From: Betaproteobacteria bacterium Ga0077526
GTDB lineage: Bacteria; Pseudomonadota; Gammaproteobacteria; Burkholderiales; Ga0077523
Assembly (NCBI GenBank): GCA_001464765.1
Contig: LNDV01000012.1
Coordinates: forward strand, 1 to 64,000
Direction: 5' to 3'
DNA: 64,000 bases
Each line of letters begins with the position of its first letter. Positions within the stretch are counted from its first letter, which is position 1. A program made the position numbers and the translations under genes. The notes under the pieces are model-generated. The model ran no database searches, was not told where the DNA came from, and saw only the letters and a list, made by a program, of their open reading frames with translations. Positions 29,334-37,612 of the stretch are shown here, in pieces.

Positions 29334-30309
29334 CCGCTCTCCGCTGCTGAGTGTCGAGGACCTCGAGGTAGCGTTCCGCGTCGCCGGCGGCGAGGTGGTC
29401 GCGAGTCGGGGGGTGTCGCTCGACGCGCGGGCCGGGGAAACGCTCGGACTGGTGGGGGAGTCCGGCAGCGGCAAGAGCGTGCTGTGCCGGGCGATACTGC
29501 GTCTGCTGCCCCGGCCGGCGGCGACGGTGCGCCGCGGGCGGATCCTGTTCGACGGAACGGACCTCCTTGCACTCGACGAAACCCGCATGCGGGCGCTGCG
29601 CGGCACGGATATCGCGATGGTGTTCCAGAACCCGATGACGAGCCTCAGTCCGGTGTGGCCGGTGGGCGATCAGATCACCGAAGGGTTGCGCATCCATCGC
29701 GGACTGTCCCGCAAGCTCGCCCGCGATGCCGGCATCGCGCTTATGCAGGCCACCGGCATTCCGGAGCCCGCGCGACGCTACGACGACTATCCGTGGCAAT
29801 GGTCGGGCGGCATGCTGCAGCGGGCGGTGATCGCCATGGCCATGGCCTGTTCGCCCCGCCTGCTGCTCGCAGACGAGCCAACCACCGCGCTCGACGTGAC
29901 CATCCAGGAGCAGATCCTGGCGCTGCTCTCCGAACTCCAGGCGGCGAAGGGCATGGCGCTGGTGCTCGTCTCGCACGACATCGGCGTGGTGGCGGAGACC
30001 TGCGATCGCATCGCCGTGATGTATGCGGGAACGGTCGTCGAGACCGGGCCGGCTGCGGCGGTGCTCGCGAACCCGCGCCATCCCTACACGCTCGGGCTTC
30101 TGGGCTCCCGCCCTGATATGGACGGACCGGACCGGCGCCTGCAGCCGATTCCCGGTCAGCCGCCGGATCTCGCCAAACGCGCCTGGGGCTGCCCGTTCGC
30201 GGACCGCTGCGTGTTCGTCTCCGACGACTGCCGCAGCGGAGAGGTCACGCTGGCGACGCACGCGCCGGGCCACGCGACCGCATGCCGGTTTCCGGAGCGC
30301 ATCCAGTGA
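29317..30309 (+). CDS. Peptide ABC transporter ATPase, DppD/OppD-like
   Basis: 330 aa. Walker A 'GESGSGKSV', Q-loop in '[11 protein letters not shown]', signature '[17 protein letters not shown]' with the ABC motif SGGMLQR (consensus Ser-Gly-Gly), Walker B '[12 protein letters not shown]', H-loop 'LVSHDIGVV'. The C-terminal OppD extension has a Cys cluster: 'CPFADRC', 'DDC' and 'TACRF', the usual four-Cys Fe-S-like site of OppD/DppD. Confidence 0.93.
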   Translation: MSPDTDRSPLLSVEDLEVAFRVAGGEVVASRGVSLDARAGETLGLVGESGSGKSVLCRAILRLLPRPAATVRRGRILFDGTDLLALDETRMRALRGTDIAMVFQNPMTSLSPVWPVGDQITEGLRIHRGLSRKLARDAGIALMQATGIPEPARRYDDYPWQWSGGMLQRAVIAMAMACSPRLLLADEPTTALDVTIQEQILALLSELQAAKGMALVLVSHDIGVVAETCDRIAVMYAGTVVETGPAAAVLANPRHPYTLGLLGSRPDMDGPDRRLQPIPGQPPDLAKRAWGCPFADRCVFVSDDCRSGEVTLATHAPGHATACRFPERIQ

Positions 30310-31331
30310 ACGGGTTGCCCGCGGGCGCAACGCGCGATGGGGTTCCGGTCCCGGCTGACGCGAGTGTGCTGCTCGCCGTCGAGCACGTCAGCGTGCGATT
30401 CCCCCGTCCGCGCTCGGTGATGGATCTTCTCGCGCGGCGTCCGGCCACCGCCGTCGAGGCCGTGCGCGACGTATCGCTTGCGATCGGCCCCGGGGAGACC
30501 GTCGGCCTCGTGGGCGAGAGCGGCAGTGGCAAGACGACCCTCGGGCGCGCGATCCTGCAACTGCATCCCGTGGCCGCGGGCGAGATCCGCTATCGCGATC
30601 GCCGCGTTCACGATGCCGACCGCGCCTGGCAGCGGCAACTGCGGCGCGAGGTGCAGATGGTCTTCCAGGACCCGTACTCGTCGCTCAACCCGCGCATGAC
30701 GGTTGCGCAGACGCTGTCGGAGGTGCTGCGCTTTCATCGCGTGGTGCCAGACGGCGGGGTCGGGGAGGAAGTGCGGCGGCTGATGGCGCTGGTCGGCCTG
30801 CCCCCGTCGCTGGCGGCGCGGTTGCCGCGCAGCATGAGCGGCGGCCAACGGCAGCGTGTGGGACTCGCGCGGGCGCTGGCCGTCCGACCGTCGCTGCTGG
30901 TGCTGGACGAACCCGTCGCGGCGCTGGACGTTTCGATCCAGGCCCAGATCCTCAATCTGCTTTCGGACCTGCGCCACGAACTCGGGCTCGCCATGCTGTT
31001 CGTAGCGCACGATCTGTCGGTGGTGCGGCATGTGTCCGACCGGGTCGCGGTCATGTACCGCGGGCGGATCGTCGAGCAAGGACCGACGGCGGCGATCTTC
31101 GGCCAGCCGGCGCACCCCTACACGCGGACCCTCCTGGCGGCCGTGCCGCGCGTGGGTGCGGGCAAGCGCGCCCGTCGCACGCAGCCTGCCGTCGAACTCG
31201 CGACGCCCGGCGACGGTTGCGCTTTCGCCCCGCGCTGCCCGATCGCGATCGACGCCTGCCGTGCGGGCCTCGTGCCGGAGTTCGCGCCGGCACCCGGGCA
31301 CGTGGTGGCTTGCCACGCGGCGCGCCCATGA
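30306..31331 (+). CDS. Peptide ABC transporter ATPase, DppF/OppF-like
   Basis: 341 aa from GTG 30306, again overlapping the preceding stop as GTGA; ATG 30282 would lie inside the previous gene. Walker A 'GESGSGKTTLGRAI', Q-loop 'VFQDPYSSLNP', signature 'SMSGGQRQRVGLARAL', Walker B 'LLVLDEPVAALD', H-loop 'FVAHDLSVV'. The C-terminal Cys site is also present ('CAFAPRCPIAIDAC'). Completes the importer. Confidence 0.92.
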   Translation: MNGLPAGATRDGVPVPADASVLLAVEHVSVRFPRPRSVMDLLARRPATAVEAVRDVSLAIGPGETVGLVGESGSGKTTLGRAILQLHPVAAGEIRYRDRRVHDADRAWQRQLRREVQMVFQDPYSSLNPRMTVAQTLSEVLRFHRVVPDGGVGEEVRRLMALVGLPPSLAARLPRSMSGGQRQRVGLARALAVRPSLLVLDEPVAALDVSIQAQILNLLSDLRHELGLAMLFVAHDLSVVRHVSDRVAVMYRGRIVEQGPTAAIFGQPAHPYTRTLLAAVPRVGAGKRARRTQPAVELATPGDGCAFAPRCPIAIDACRAGLVPEFAPAPGHVVACHAARP

Positions 31332-31359
31332 ATTCCTCCCTTCCTCCTGGAGTCCTGCC

Positions 31360-32649
31360 ATGTGCGACACCTTCGTAGCCCTGGGAAACAGCACGGCCGA
31401 CGGGTCGGTGCTGCTGGCGAAGAACGCCGACACCGAGATCAACGAGGCCCAGCATCTGGTTCGCATTCCGCGCCGGGAGTGGGGCAGCGGCGCGCAGGTG
31501 CGCGTGACCCACCGGGTGATCCCGCAGGTGCCGACGACCTGGGACATCGTGCTCGACAAGTCCTTCTGGACCTACGGTGCCGAGATCGGCTTCAACGAGT
31601 GGGGTCTCGCGGGGGGCGACGAGGCTGTGTTCAGCAACCAGCGCTCGGACGGCGACGGCGTGATGATCATCGATCATCTGCGCCTCATGCTCGAAAGGGC
31701 GCGCACGTGTGACGAAGCGGTGGACGTCATCGCCGGCCTCCTGGCCGAGTACGGGCAGGGCGGCAACTGCGAACTGCGCGGCAACAGCCATTTCGACGGT
31801 GGCTTCCTCATGTCCGACATGCACGGCGCCGTGGAGATCCAGACCGCCGGGCGGCATTGGGCCGCCAAGCGGGTGACGGACATCTCCAGCATCTCCAACG
31901 TCCACAGCATCCGCGACGACTGGTATCGCTCGTCCCTCGAAGGGCAACCCGGTCCGAAGGCGGACTTCCGCGCGACCTTCACGGATGAGGTCATGAGCCG
32001 CTGCACGGCCCCCGACGAACGTCAGCGGGCCTCGTACGATTTCCTGCGCCGGCATCAGGGCAGGATCACCGTGCGGACGATGGCCGACCTCCTGCGCTAC
32101 ACCGGGGACGATCCGGACTATCACCCGGTGGACGGCGAACGGCCGACGCGCATCTGCATGCATGCGGCCCCGTACGAATTCCGCTTCTGGCAGGCGACCG
32201 GCGGACTCATCAGCGTCGCGAAGGACGGTCACGTGATGGGCTGGGCCAACGCGACCTCGGGTCCCGACGCGTCGATCCTCAAGCCGGTGTTCTGCGGCGT
32301 CGATCTGCCGGATCTCGGCCCGATGCCCCGCGAAACTTTCACGGAAGGCGCGTACTGGTGGAAGTACGAGCGCCTGCACCGCCGGATGATGGCCGACTAC
32401 AAGGCCGTGAAGCCGGACCTGCGGGCCGAGTTCGACGCAATGGAGGACCGCTTCTTCGCCGAGGGACCGCGGGTGATGAAGGGCTCGGTGGCCGAGAAGC
32501 AGGCATTCGTGACGGAATGCTGGCGGCTCGCGGACGAAGCGGCCGACCGATGGCTGGCGCGCCTCGAACGCAAGCCGTGGCGCGTGGACCATCCGCAGTA
32601 CGCCGCGATGTGGGACCGGTTCAACGCGGCCGCGGCGTTCGTGCCATGA
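31360..32649 (+). CDS. C69-family dipeptidase (secernin/PepD-like)
   Basis: 429 aa from ATG 31360, chosen because the catalytic N-terminal nucleophile must be Cys2 ('MCDTFVALGN') and a GGAG site lies 8 nt upstream. The following 'DGSVLLAKNADTEINEAQ' is the typical Ntn-hydrolase N terminus of C69 peptidases. No signal peptide is present, so it works in the cytoplasm on imported dipeptides. The 3' end overlaps dsdA (ATGA). Gene order links it to the peptide importer. D-amino-acid specificity is inferred only from the neighbouring dsdA. Confidence 0.88.
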   Translation: MCDTFVALGNSTADGSVLLAKNADTEINEAQHLVRIPRREWGSGAQVRVTHRVIPQVPTTWDIVLDKSFWTYGAEIGFNEWGLAGGDEAVFSNQRSDGDGVMIIDHLRLMLERARTCDEAVDVIAGLLAEYGQGGNCELRGNSHFDGGFLMSDMHGAVEIQTAGRHWAAKRVTDISSISNVHSIRDDWYRSSLEGQPGPKADFRATFTDEVMSRCTAPDERQRASYDFLRRHQGRITVRTMADLLRYTGDDPDYHPVDGERPTRICMHAAPYEFRFWQATGGLISVAKDGHVMGWANATSGPDASILKPVFCGVDLPDLGPMPRETFTEGAYWWKYERLHRRMMADYKAVKPDLRAEFDAMEDRFFAEGPRVMKGSVAEKQAFVTECWRLADEAADRWLARLERKPWRVDHPQYAAMWDRFNAAAAFVP

Positions 32650-33902
32650 GCGCGCTCAGCGATGCGCTGGCGAGGGTGCCGCCATCCGTCCGCCGCGGCG
32701 AACCGACTGTCTGGACCAATCCGCACCGGCGGCCTGCAGGCGAAGTCATGGACGGACTGGAGGTCTCGACAGCCGACGTCTCGGAGGCCCGACGGCTGTG
32801 GGCCCGCGCCGCCCCGCTGCTCGCGCGGCTTTTTCCGGAACTCGAGGCGACCGCGGGCCGTATCGACTCCGCGCTCGTCCCCGTCTCGCCGACGATCGCG
32901 GCGCAACTGGGAACCGGCGCGACGGTCCTCGTGAAAACCGACCACGCGCTGCCGGTCACGGGCTGCATCAAGGCGCGCGGCGGCATCTTCGAAGTTCTGT
33001 GGTACGCGTTCGAGGTGGCTCGAAGTCTGGGCTTCGACGGTGACGACACAGCTGTCCTCGCGAATGCCGAGTGGCAGGCCCGCTTCGCAGACTTCACGGT
33101 GCTCGTGGGAAGCACCGGGAATCTCGGCTTCAGCGTAGGGCTCGCGGCGAGAGCGCTCGGCTTCGCGGCCGAGGTGCACATGTCCGCCGATGCCAAGCTC
33201 TGGAAGAAGGACCGGCTGCGCCGGCTCGGTGTGCGGGTGGTCGAGCACGAGGGCGACTACACGACGGCGGTGGCCGCGGCGCGCGCCGAAGCAGCTTCGA
33301 CGCCGCGCAGCCATTTCGTCGACGATGAGTCCTCGCGGCATCTGTTCGTGGGCTACGCCGCGGCGGCAGACGATTTGGCGCAGCAGCTGCGTGAGGCCGG
33401 GATCGTGGTGGATGCCGCGCATCCGATGCAGGTGTATCTGCCCTGCGGTGTCGGCGGCGCCCCGGGCGGGGTGACGCTAGGTCTCAAGCAGGTGTGGGGC
33501 GACGCCGTGCGCTGCGTGTTCGTGGAACCGGTGCAATCGCCCAGCATGCTAGTTCAGCTCGCCGCGGGCCCGGGCAATCCGATCTCCGTCTACGACGCAG
33601 GCCTCACCAACGACACCGTTGCCGACGGCCTCGCCTGTGCTTCGGCGTCCGCCCTTTCCGCGCGGATCATGGCGCCACTTCTGGAGGGTGTCTCGACCGT
33701 GAGCGACGCCGCGATGCTGGCGTGGGTGAGGCGCCTCTGGACCGACAACGGGATGCGGCTGGAGCCTTCCGCGGCGGCCGCGTTCGAGGCCTGTGCAATG
33801 GCTGCCGGTGCCGCGCGATCAGAGCAGGTGGCGACCCACCTCATCTGGACGACAGGTGGCGCGCTGTTGCCGGACGACGTGTTTGCATCGCTGCTGCAGT
33901 AG
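32646..33902 (+). CDS. dsdA: D-serine dehydratase
   Basis: 418 aa from ATG 32646, overlapping the dipeptidase stop. PLP-dependent: the Schiff-base Lys is Lys109 in 'GCIKARGG', the phosphate-binding glycine turn is 'GSTGNLGFS', and 'CGVGGAPGGVTLGLK' is the second phosphate-contact loop. Converts D-serine (or D-threonine) to pyruvate (2-oxobutyrate) and ammonia. E. coli dsdA sits beside the dsdX permease and the regulator dsdC; neither is here, and instead it ends a peptide uptake operon. The gene is followed directly by a repeat pair. Confidence 0.92.
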   Translation: MSALSDALARVPPSVRRGEPTVWTNPHRRPAGEVMDGLEVSTADVSEARRLWARAAPLLARLFPELEATAGRIDSALVPVSPTIAAQLGTGATVLVKTDHALPVTGCIKARGGIFEVLWYAFEVARSLGFDGDDTAVLANAEWQARFADFTVLVGSTGNLGFSVGLAARALGFAAEVHMSADAKLWKKDRLRRLGVRVVEHEGDYTTAVAAARAEAASTPRSHFVDDESSRHLFVGYAAAADDLAQQLREAGIVVDAAHPMQVYLPCGVGGAPGGVTLGLKQVWGDAVRCVFVEPVQSPSMLVQLAAGPGNPISVYDAGLTNDTVADGLACASASALSARIMAPLLEGVSTVSDAAMLAWVRRLWTDNGMRLEPSAAAAFEACAMAAGAARSEQVATHLIWTTGGALLPDDVFASLLQ

Positions 33903-33933
33903 CCAATTCAGTGGCGCGCGAATCCAGGCGGAC

Positions 33934-34022
33934 GATGCATCGTTTCTAGACCTGACCCCGGGGTACGTGGCCCCGAGGTACGAATTACCTCGGAAGATGC
34001 ATCTTTTCTAGACCTGACCCCG
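33934..34022. repeat. Pair of GATGCATC..CTAGACCTGACCCC repeats around a hairpin
   Basis: Two copies of a 27-bp element GATGCATC(G/T)TTTCTAGACCTGACCCCG lie at 33934-33960 and 33996-34022 (62-bp spacing). Between them is a perfect hairpin CCGAGGTA-CGAAT-TACCTCGG (33974-33994). The same element occurs twice at 21215-21317. Copy two supplies the TAG stop (34008-34010) and the last codons of the minus-strand gene ending at 34008. The hairpin may double as a terminator for the dsdA operon. Confidence 0.8.
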
Positions 34023-34313
34023 GGGTACCCGGGGTTGGCGAAACAGGTCCTGCCGGAGGCGGGCGATGCGGAAGGCGTCGATCAGGGAGATCACGTAGAT
34101 GAACACGCCGCCGGCGTGCCGCCCCAGGAAGGAGTGGGCCGGCGTGGTGACCTGATGGCTGACGATGCCGAGCGAGATCATGAAGAAGACGAACACGATG
34201 GCGCGGGTGGCGTTGTTGTTCAGCACCTGCCCCATGCCCGGCAGCAATGCGCCGATGGCAAGGACGATCCAGGCATCAAGCGGCGGCTTGAGTTGCGCGG
34301 GTTCGGTCGGCAT
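34008..34313 (-). CDS. Small membrane protein of unknown function
   Basis: 101 aa from ATG 34313 (MPTEPAQLK). Two to three hydrophobic helices: 'AWIVLAIGALLPGMGQVL', 'AIVFVFFMISLGIVSH' and 'GGVFIYVISLIDAFRI'. The 'GALLPGMGQVLNNNATR' segment is like small TM2/DUF5683-type proteins in which a 'PGxGQ' turn links two helices. The C-terminal 'GQV' and stop are encoded by a dispersed repeat, so the original end may have been replaced. Overlaps the preceding minus-strand gene by 38 bp and likely shares its transcript. Confidence 0.65.
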   Translation of the reverse strand: MPTEPAQLKPPLDAWIVLAIGALLPGMGQVLNNNATRAIVFVFFMISLGIVSHQVTTPAHSFLGRHAGGVFIYVISLIDAFRIARLRQDLFRQPRVPRGQV

Positions 34314-34962
34314 GGGCGGAAAGGGTTTGGGAGACCGCCAGCACTCGGGCGAACAGGGCGTGCAACGTCGTCGTGGCGACGGGCTCGGCGTCGAAGTGGC
34401 CCGCCCGCAGGACCAGATACTCGGCACGGCGTGCTTGTGCGACCTGATGGACGAGCCTCACGCCCCGGGGGGTGACGAGGAATTCCTTGGCGCCAGGATC
34501 AGCAAAGTGTTCGCAGATCCAGCGGGAGAGTTCGGCGAGCGGCGCCGCCGGCGAGTTGCACTTCACCGTGAGTTCGGACGGCCAGTGCGGCAGCGCCTCG
34601 AGGCGATGGGGCAGGCTCAGGAGCGGTGAGTAGAACTCCGTGCCGCGCATCCGGGCGACCACATCGAGGGTCGGGCAGCCGGGGAGCGGCGCGTGCAACG
34701 ACACGGACAGCCACAGGCAGGGGACTTTGCGCACCGTGACGTCGTCACGGATCAGGCGTACCTCTGCCGGAAAGCCTCCGTAGCGGCCGGTGAGCATCGG
34801 GTAGCCGTCGGGCTCGATGTGTCTGGCACAGTCGTCGAGCGGCGAGTCTGCGCAATCGAGCATTGACTGCTGCCATTGCCGGTGCCGCCGGCGATCGCGC
34901 CGGTAGCCCGCGGCGAGAACACCAGCGAGCACGCACGAGGCTGCGGCGAGTTCGAACGGCAT
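34276..34962 (-). CDS. Hypothetical protein with an N-terminal membrane anchor
   Basis: 228 aa. A short hydrophobic stretch (residues 1-20) is followed by Arg-rich 'YRRDRRRHRQW', then a soluble domain without recognised motifs; Trp and Cys are frequent. The start at 34962 lies 30 bp downstream of the permease stop, suggesting the same operon. It resembles no family I could name. It may act with the small membrane protein encoded by the overlapping gene. Confidence 0.6.
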   Translation of the reverse strand: MPFELAAASCVLAGVLAAGYRRDRRRHRQWQQSMLDCADSPLDDCARHIEPDGYPMLTGRYGGFPAEVRLIRDDVTVRKVPCLWLSVSLHAPLPGCPTLDVVARMRGTEFYSPLLSLPHRLEALPHWPSELTVKCNSPAAPLAELSRWICEHFADPGAKEFLVTPRGVRLVHQVAQARRAEYLVLRAGHFDAEPVATTTLHALFARVLAVSQTLSAHADRTRATQAAA

Positions 34963-34992
34963 CGGGCGGTGTCCGTCGGTTCCGGAGGCGGG

Positions 34993-36408
34993 TCAGTATC
35001 CCTTCGGACGCGGCCAGGGCATCGTGAACTGATCTCCGCGCTTCACGTACTTGTAGCGGTGGAAGGCGAACCAGACCGAGGCTGCGATGTAGAAGGCCAT
35101 GATGGACAGCAGCATGTCGCTGTAACCGAGATAGGTCGCGAAGTAGACCGTGGTGCAGAGCAGCAGCAGGATGATGGCCGTCCAGGGATGGAACGGGTGG
35201 ACGTAGCCGCGGTGGATGGAGCCCAGCGGCCAGAGCTTGCGGAAACGCATCATGTTGAAGGACATGAAGGTGTACCCCAGAAGCCCGGACAGGATCGAGA
35301 AGCCGATCACCAGATCGAGGCGCGTGTAGAACAGCAGCGCGAACACGACGGCGATGGGGATCAGGAAGAGGATCGCGCGGTAGGGCGTGCGATAGCGGGG
35401 ATGCACGGCGCCGAACCACTCCGGCATGTAGCGGTCCCGGCCCATCGAGAACCAGGACCGCGAGGCGTCATTGATGCAGCCGTTGGCCGAGGCGAGCGCG
35501 GCGAAGAGGGTGCCGATGAACATGATGGCCTGCAGTGCGCCGCCGCCGGTCAGTTTCGCGGCGTCGTAGAGCGGGGTGTAGGCCTGTCCGAGGTACTGCC
35601 AGGGCATGAGCCCGGAGGCCACGTACCAGGTAAGGGAGGCTGCGACCAGCAGTGTGATCATGCCGCTCATGGTGCCGAGGGGAATCGAACGCCCCGCGGA
35701 CCTTACCTCTTCCGCGGCCTGACAGGTGCCTTCGATGCCCAGGTAGTACCACATCCCGAACTGCAGGGCGCCGATGGCACCGATCCAGCCGTAGGGAAGG
35801 TCGGTGAACAGTTCCCTGTGCAGCAGGACCTTGCCCGGCGAGGCCGGCGACACGCTGAAGAACAGGACGATGATCGAGGCGAACGCGATGGCGGTGATCA
35901 CGAAATTCACCGTGAGCGTCGCGTACACCCCGCGATAGTTGAGCCACGCCAGCACGGCAATCGTAAGGACGATGAACGGTTTGACGTCCAGATCGGGATA
36001 GCCCGTTTCCCCCGCAAAGGACTTGAGCAGGTCGCCGACGACGATGGCATTGCTCGCTTCGAGCATGGTGTACGCCATCACGAGATACAGGCCCACATTG
36101 AATGCCATGAGCGGCCCGATGATGTGCTTTGCCTGCGTGTACTGGCCGCCGGCGGCGGCTACCGTGGAGGTGACTTCCGAATCGATCATCGCCACGCAGG
36201 TGTAGAGCAGCCCGATGTACCAGCAGGCGATCAGGGCTCCCCAGGCGCCGCCCTTGGCGAGAGAGAAATTCCATCCGGTGAACTCGCCCACGAGCACGAT
36301 GCCCACGCCCAGCGCCCATACGTGCACCGGCCCGAGAACCTTCCGCAGGCTGATGTGCTGCGCTCCGCCGCCTGCCTTGCCTTCTGTCGTTGTGGTTGTC
36401 GTCATCAT
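34993..36408 (-). CDS. APC-superfamily amino acid/amine permease
   Basis: About 471 aa from ATG 36408 or 36405 (GGAGA on the minus strand at 36413-36417 favours 36405). Twelve predicted helices. The first helix region 'VWALGVGIVLVGEFTGWNFSLAKGG' and 'STVAAAGGQYTQAKHIIGP' are close to ethanolamine permeases of the APC family. The substrate is thus likely an amine or amino acid, not proven. It is the last large gene after three tiny membrane-protein genes read in the same direction (36419-37277), an arrangement I do not recognise from known APC transporters. Confidence 0.85.
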   Translation of the reverse strand: MMTTTTTTEGKAGGGAQHISLRKVLGPVHVWALGVGIVLVGEFTGWNFSLAKGGAWGALIACWYIGLLYTCVAMIDSEVTSTVAAAGGQYTQAKHIIGPLMAFNVGLYLVMAYTMLEASNAIVVGDLLKSFAGETGYPDLDVKPFIVLTIAVLAWLNYRGVYATLTVNFVITAIAFASIIVLFFSVSPASPGKVLLHRELFTDLPYGWIGAIGALQFGMWYYLGIEGTCQAAEEVRSAGRSIPLGTMSGMITLLVAASLTWYVASGLMPWQYLGQAYTPLYDAAKLTGGGALQAIMFIGTLFAALASANGCINDASRSWFSMGRDRYMPEWFGAVHPRYRTPYRAILFLIPIAVVFALLFYTRLDLVIGFSILSGLLGYTFMSFNMMRFRKLWPLGSIHRGYVHPFHPWTAIILLLLCTTVYFATYLGYSDMLLSIMAFYIAASVWFAFHRYKYVKRGDQFTMPWPRPKGY

Positions 36409-36418
36409 CGTCTCCGGA

Positions 36419-36559
36419 CTATTCCTCACCCTCGCGCGAACTCATGAGGAAGTCCTCCTTGTATTGCTTTCCGACCGCCAGAGCATCCAGGATCATCCAG
36501 CCGAACAGCAGGATCGAGACTGCCCACGCGCCATAGCTCACCAGCACCCAGATGTTCAT
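36419..36559 (-). CDS. 46-residue single-helix membrane protein
   Basis: ATG 36559 overlaps the stop of the preceding gene (ATGA at 36556-36559). The sequence begins 'MNIWVLVSYGAWAVSILLFG', a single membrane helix of about 27 residues, and ends with a charged 'YKEDFLMSSREGEE' tail. Only 10 bp separate it from the permease start, so co-translation is likely. A tiny accessory subunit or assembly factor is an inference. No family recognised. Confidence 0.7.
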   Translation of the reverse strand: MNIWVLVSYGAWAVSILLFGWMILDALAVGKQYKEDFLMSSREGEE

Positions 36560-36981
36560 CGTCCATCTCCCGATCGGCCGTCGTTGCCGAAGCGTTCCGC
36601 GATCACCTCGCGGTACTCGCGGTCCGAGATCCTGAGCAGCAGAAAGAAGTAGCCGACGATCACCGCGATGGTGATCCAGAGCCAGCCGGATCGCAGGTCC
36701 TTGTCGAAGTCGAACTCCGTCTCGATGAGGCCCTTGGCGTCCGCCGGCGTCTTGCCCAGCTTTTCCCATTGCTGCACCTGGGTAGCGTTCTGCCCGAGAT
36801 CGGTCCACGTGGGTTCCTTCACGGGCGCCTGTTCGCCAGCGGCAGGGGCTGCGGCAGCCTCTTCGGCGAACTTCTTCTTGAGTTCGAACGGCAGAAGGAG
36901 GCACAGGAACAGCAGCACCAGGATGAGCAGGCTGTCCACGATCTGGCCCGCGCCGCCTTGTTTCGGGGGCTGGTATGCCAT
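36556..36981 (-). CDS. Two-helix membrane protein of unknown function
   Basis: 141 aa. Helix 1 at about residues 16-33 ('VDSLLILVLLFLCLLLPFEL'), an Ala/Pro/Glu linker, a soluble loop with 'GLIETEFDFDKDLRSG', then helix 2 ('WLWITIAVIVGYFFLLL') and a basic/acidic tail. Both ends are probably on the same side of the membrane. The gene starts 2 bp after the stop of the 97-aa gene and overlaps the 46-aa gene. No known family was recognised. Confidence 0.72.
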   Translation of the reverse strand: MAYQPPKQGGAGQIVDSLLILVLLFLCLLLPFELKKKFAEEAAAAPAAGEQAPVKEPTWTDLGQNATQVQQWEKLGKTPADAKGLIETEFDFDKDLRSGWLWITIAVIVGYFFLLLRISDREYREVIAERFGNDGRSGDGR

Positions 36982-36983
36982 GG

Positions 36984-37277
36984 TCAGGGCCGCTCCCGCT
37001 GTTCCGGTTCGTCGAGATGGCGGATGTCCAGACCGTAGATGTGGTCGCGGTCCTCGCGGTAGTGGCGAATCATGGCGAACATGGACATGGTGTTGAACAG
37101 CAGGAGGAGCAAGGCGCCCAGCGTGAGCGTCACGCGGAGCGCGCCGCTGTCGATGAGCGGCGAGATGGCAAAGTAGACGAACGTGATGGTGACCCAGAGC
37201 GCGGCAACGAACACCAATGCCATCGCGCGATCGCGCGCGAACATGCTCTGGATCCGGGCGGACACCGACGGATCCAT
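36984..37277 (-). CDS. 97-residue two-helix membrane protein, first gene of permease operon
   Basis: Two strong helices: 'AMALVFVAALWVTITFVYFA' (about 18-40) and 'LTLGALLLLLFNTMSMFAMI' (about 50-70), with a charged C-terminal tail 'RHYREDRDHIYGLDIRHLDE'. A GGAGG site stands 7-12 nt upstream of the ATG. In size and layout it recalls DUF485/DUF4212-type partners of sodium symporters, but the motifs of those families are not evident. It opens the series 97 aa, 141 aa, 46 aa, APC permease. Confidence 0.75.
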   Translation of the reverse strand: MDPSVSARIQSMFARDRAMALVFVAALWVTITFVYFAISPLIDSGALRVTLTLGALLLLLFNTMSMFAMIRHYREDRDHIYGLDIRHLDEPEQRERP

Positions 37278-37347
37278 GATCGCTTCCTCCAGACTGTTGT
37301 TATGTGCCGGGGATGAACCCCGTGCAATATTTTTGAACGCAGGCGAC

Positions 37348-37376
37348 TAATTACGTGGGGCATCCAGGGCTGTCAA
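37348..37376 (-). promoter_or_regulatory. Candidate sigma-70 promoter for the small-membrane-protein/permease operon
   Basis: On the minus strand TTGACA (37371-37376) is followed after 17 bp by TAATTA (37348-37353). Transcription would begin near 37341, giving a leader of about 64 nt that includes a CGGGG-ATGAA-CCCCG hairpin (37308-37322). The -35 box is perfect, the -10 box poor. The rest of the gene-free stretch 37278-37612 contains GC-rich inverted repeats (for example CCTTCCCG at 37421 with CGGGAAGG at 37458) and no gene. Confidence 0.45.
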
Positions 37377-37612
37377 TCGAATTTGATGTTGCGACGCAGG
37401 AACTCTCGCGACTCCCGAAGCCTTCCCGGGAACGGATTCGGGACCGTCCCGTGGAGTCGGGAAGGGGGCCGGCACGGCCGGTCGGGGTCCGTGCAACCTG
37501 GGCGGATCGCGTGACGGGCTGAAGCAGTCGACGGCAAGGCGGGGGCCTTCCGCGCGAGCTCCCACTGGAACTCCGTGAGTGCAGCGGTTGTCCAGGAGCA
37601 GTCAGCGTCACT

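Noticed and set aside
34876-36447. 523-aa plus-strand frame
   Set aside because: Antisense to the APC permease, which has clear helices and family motifs.
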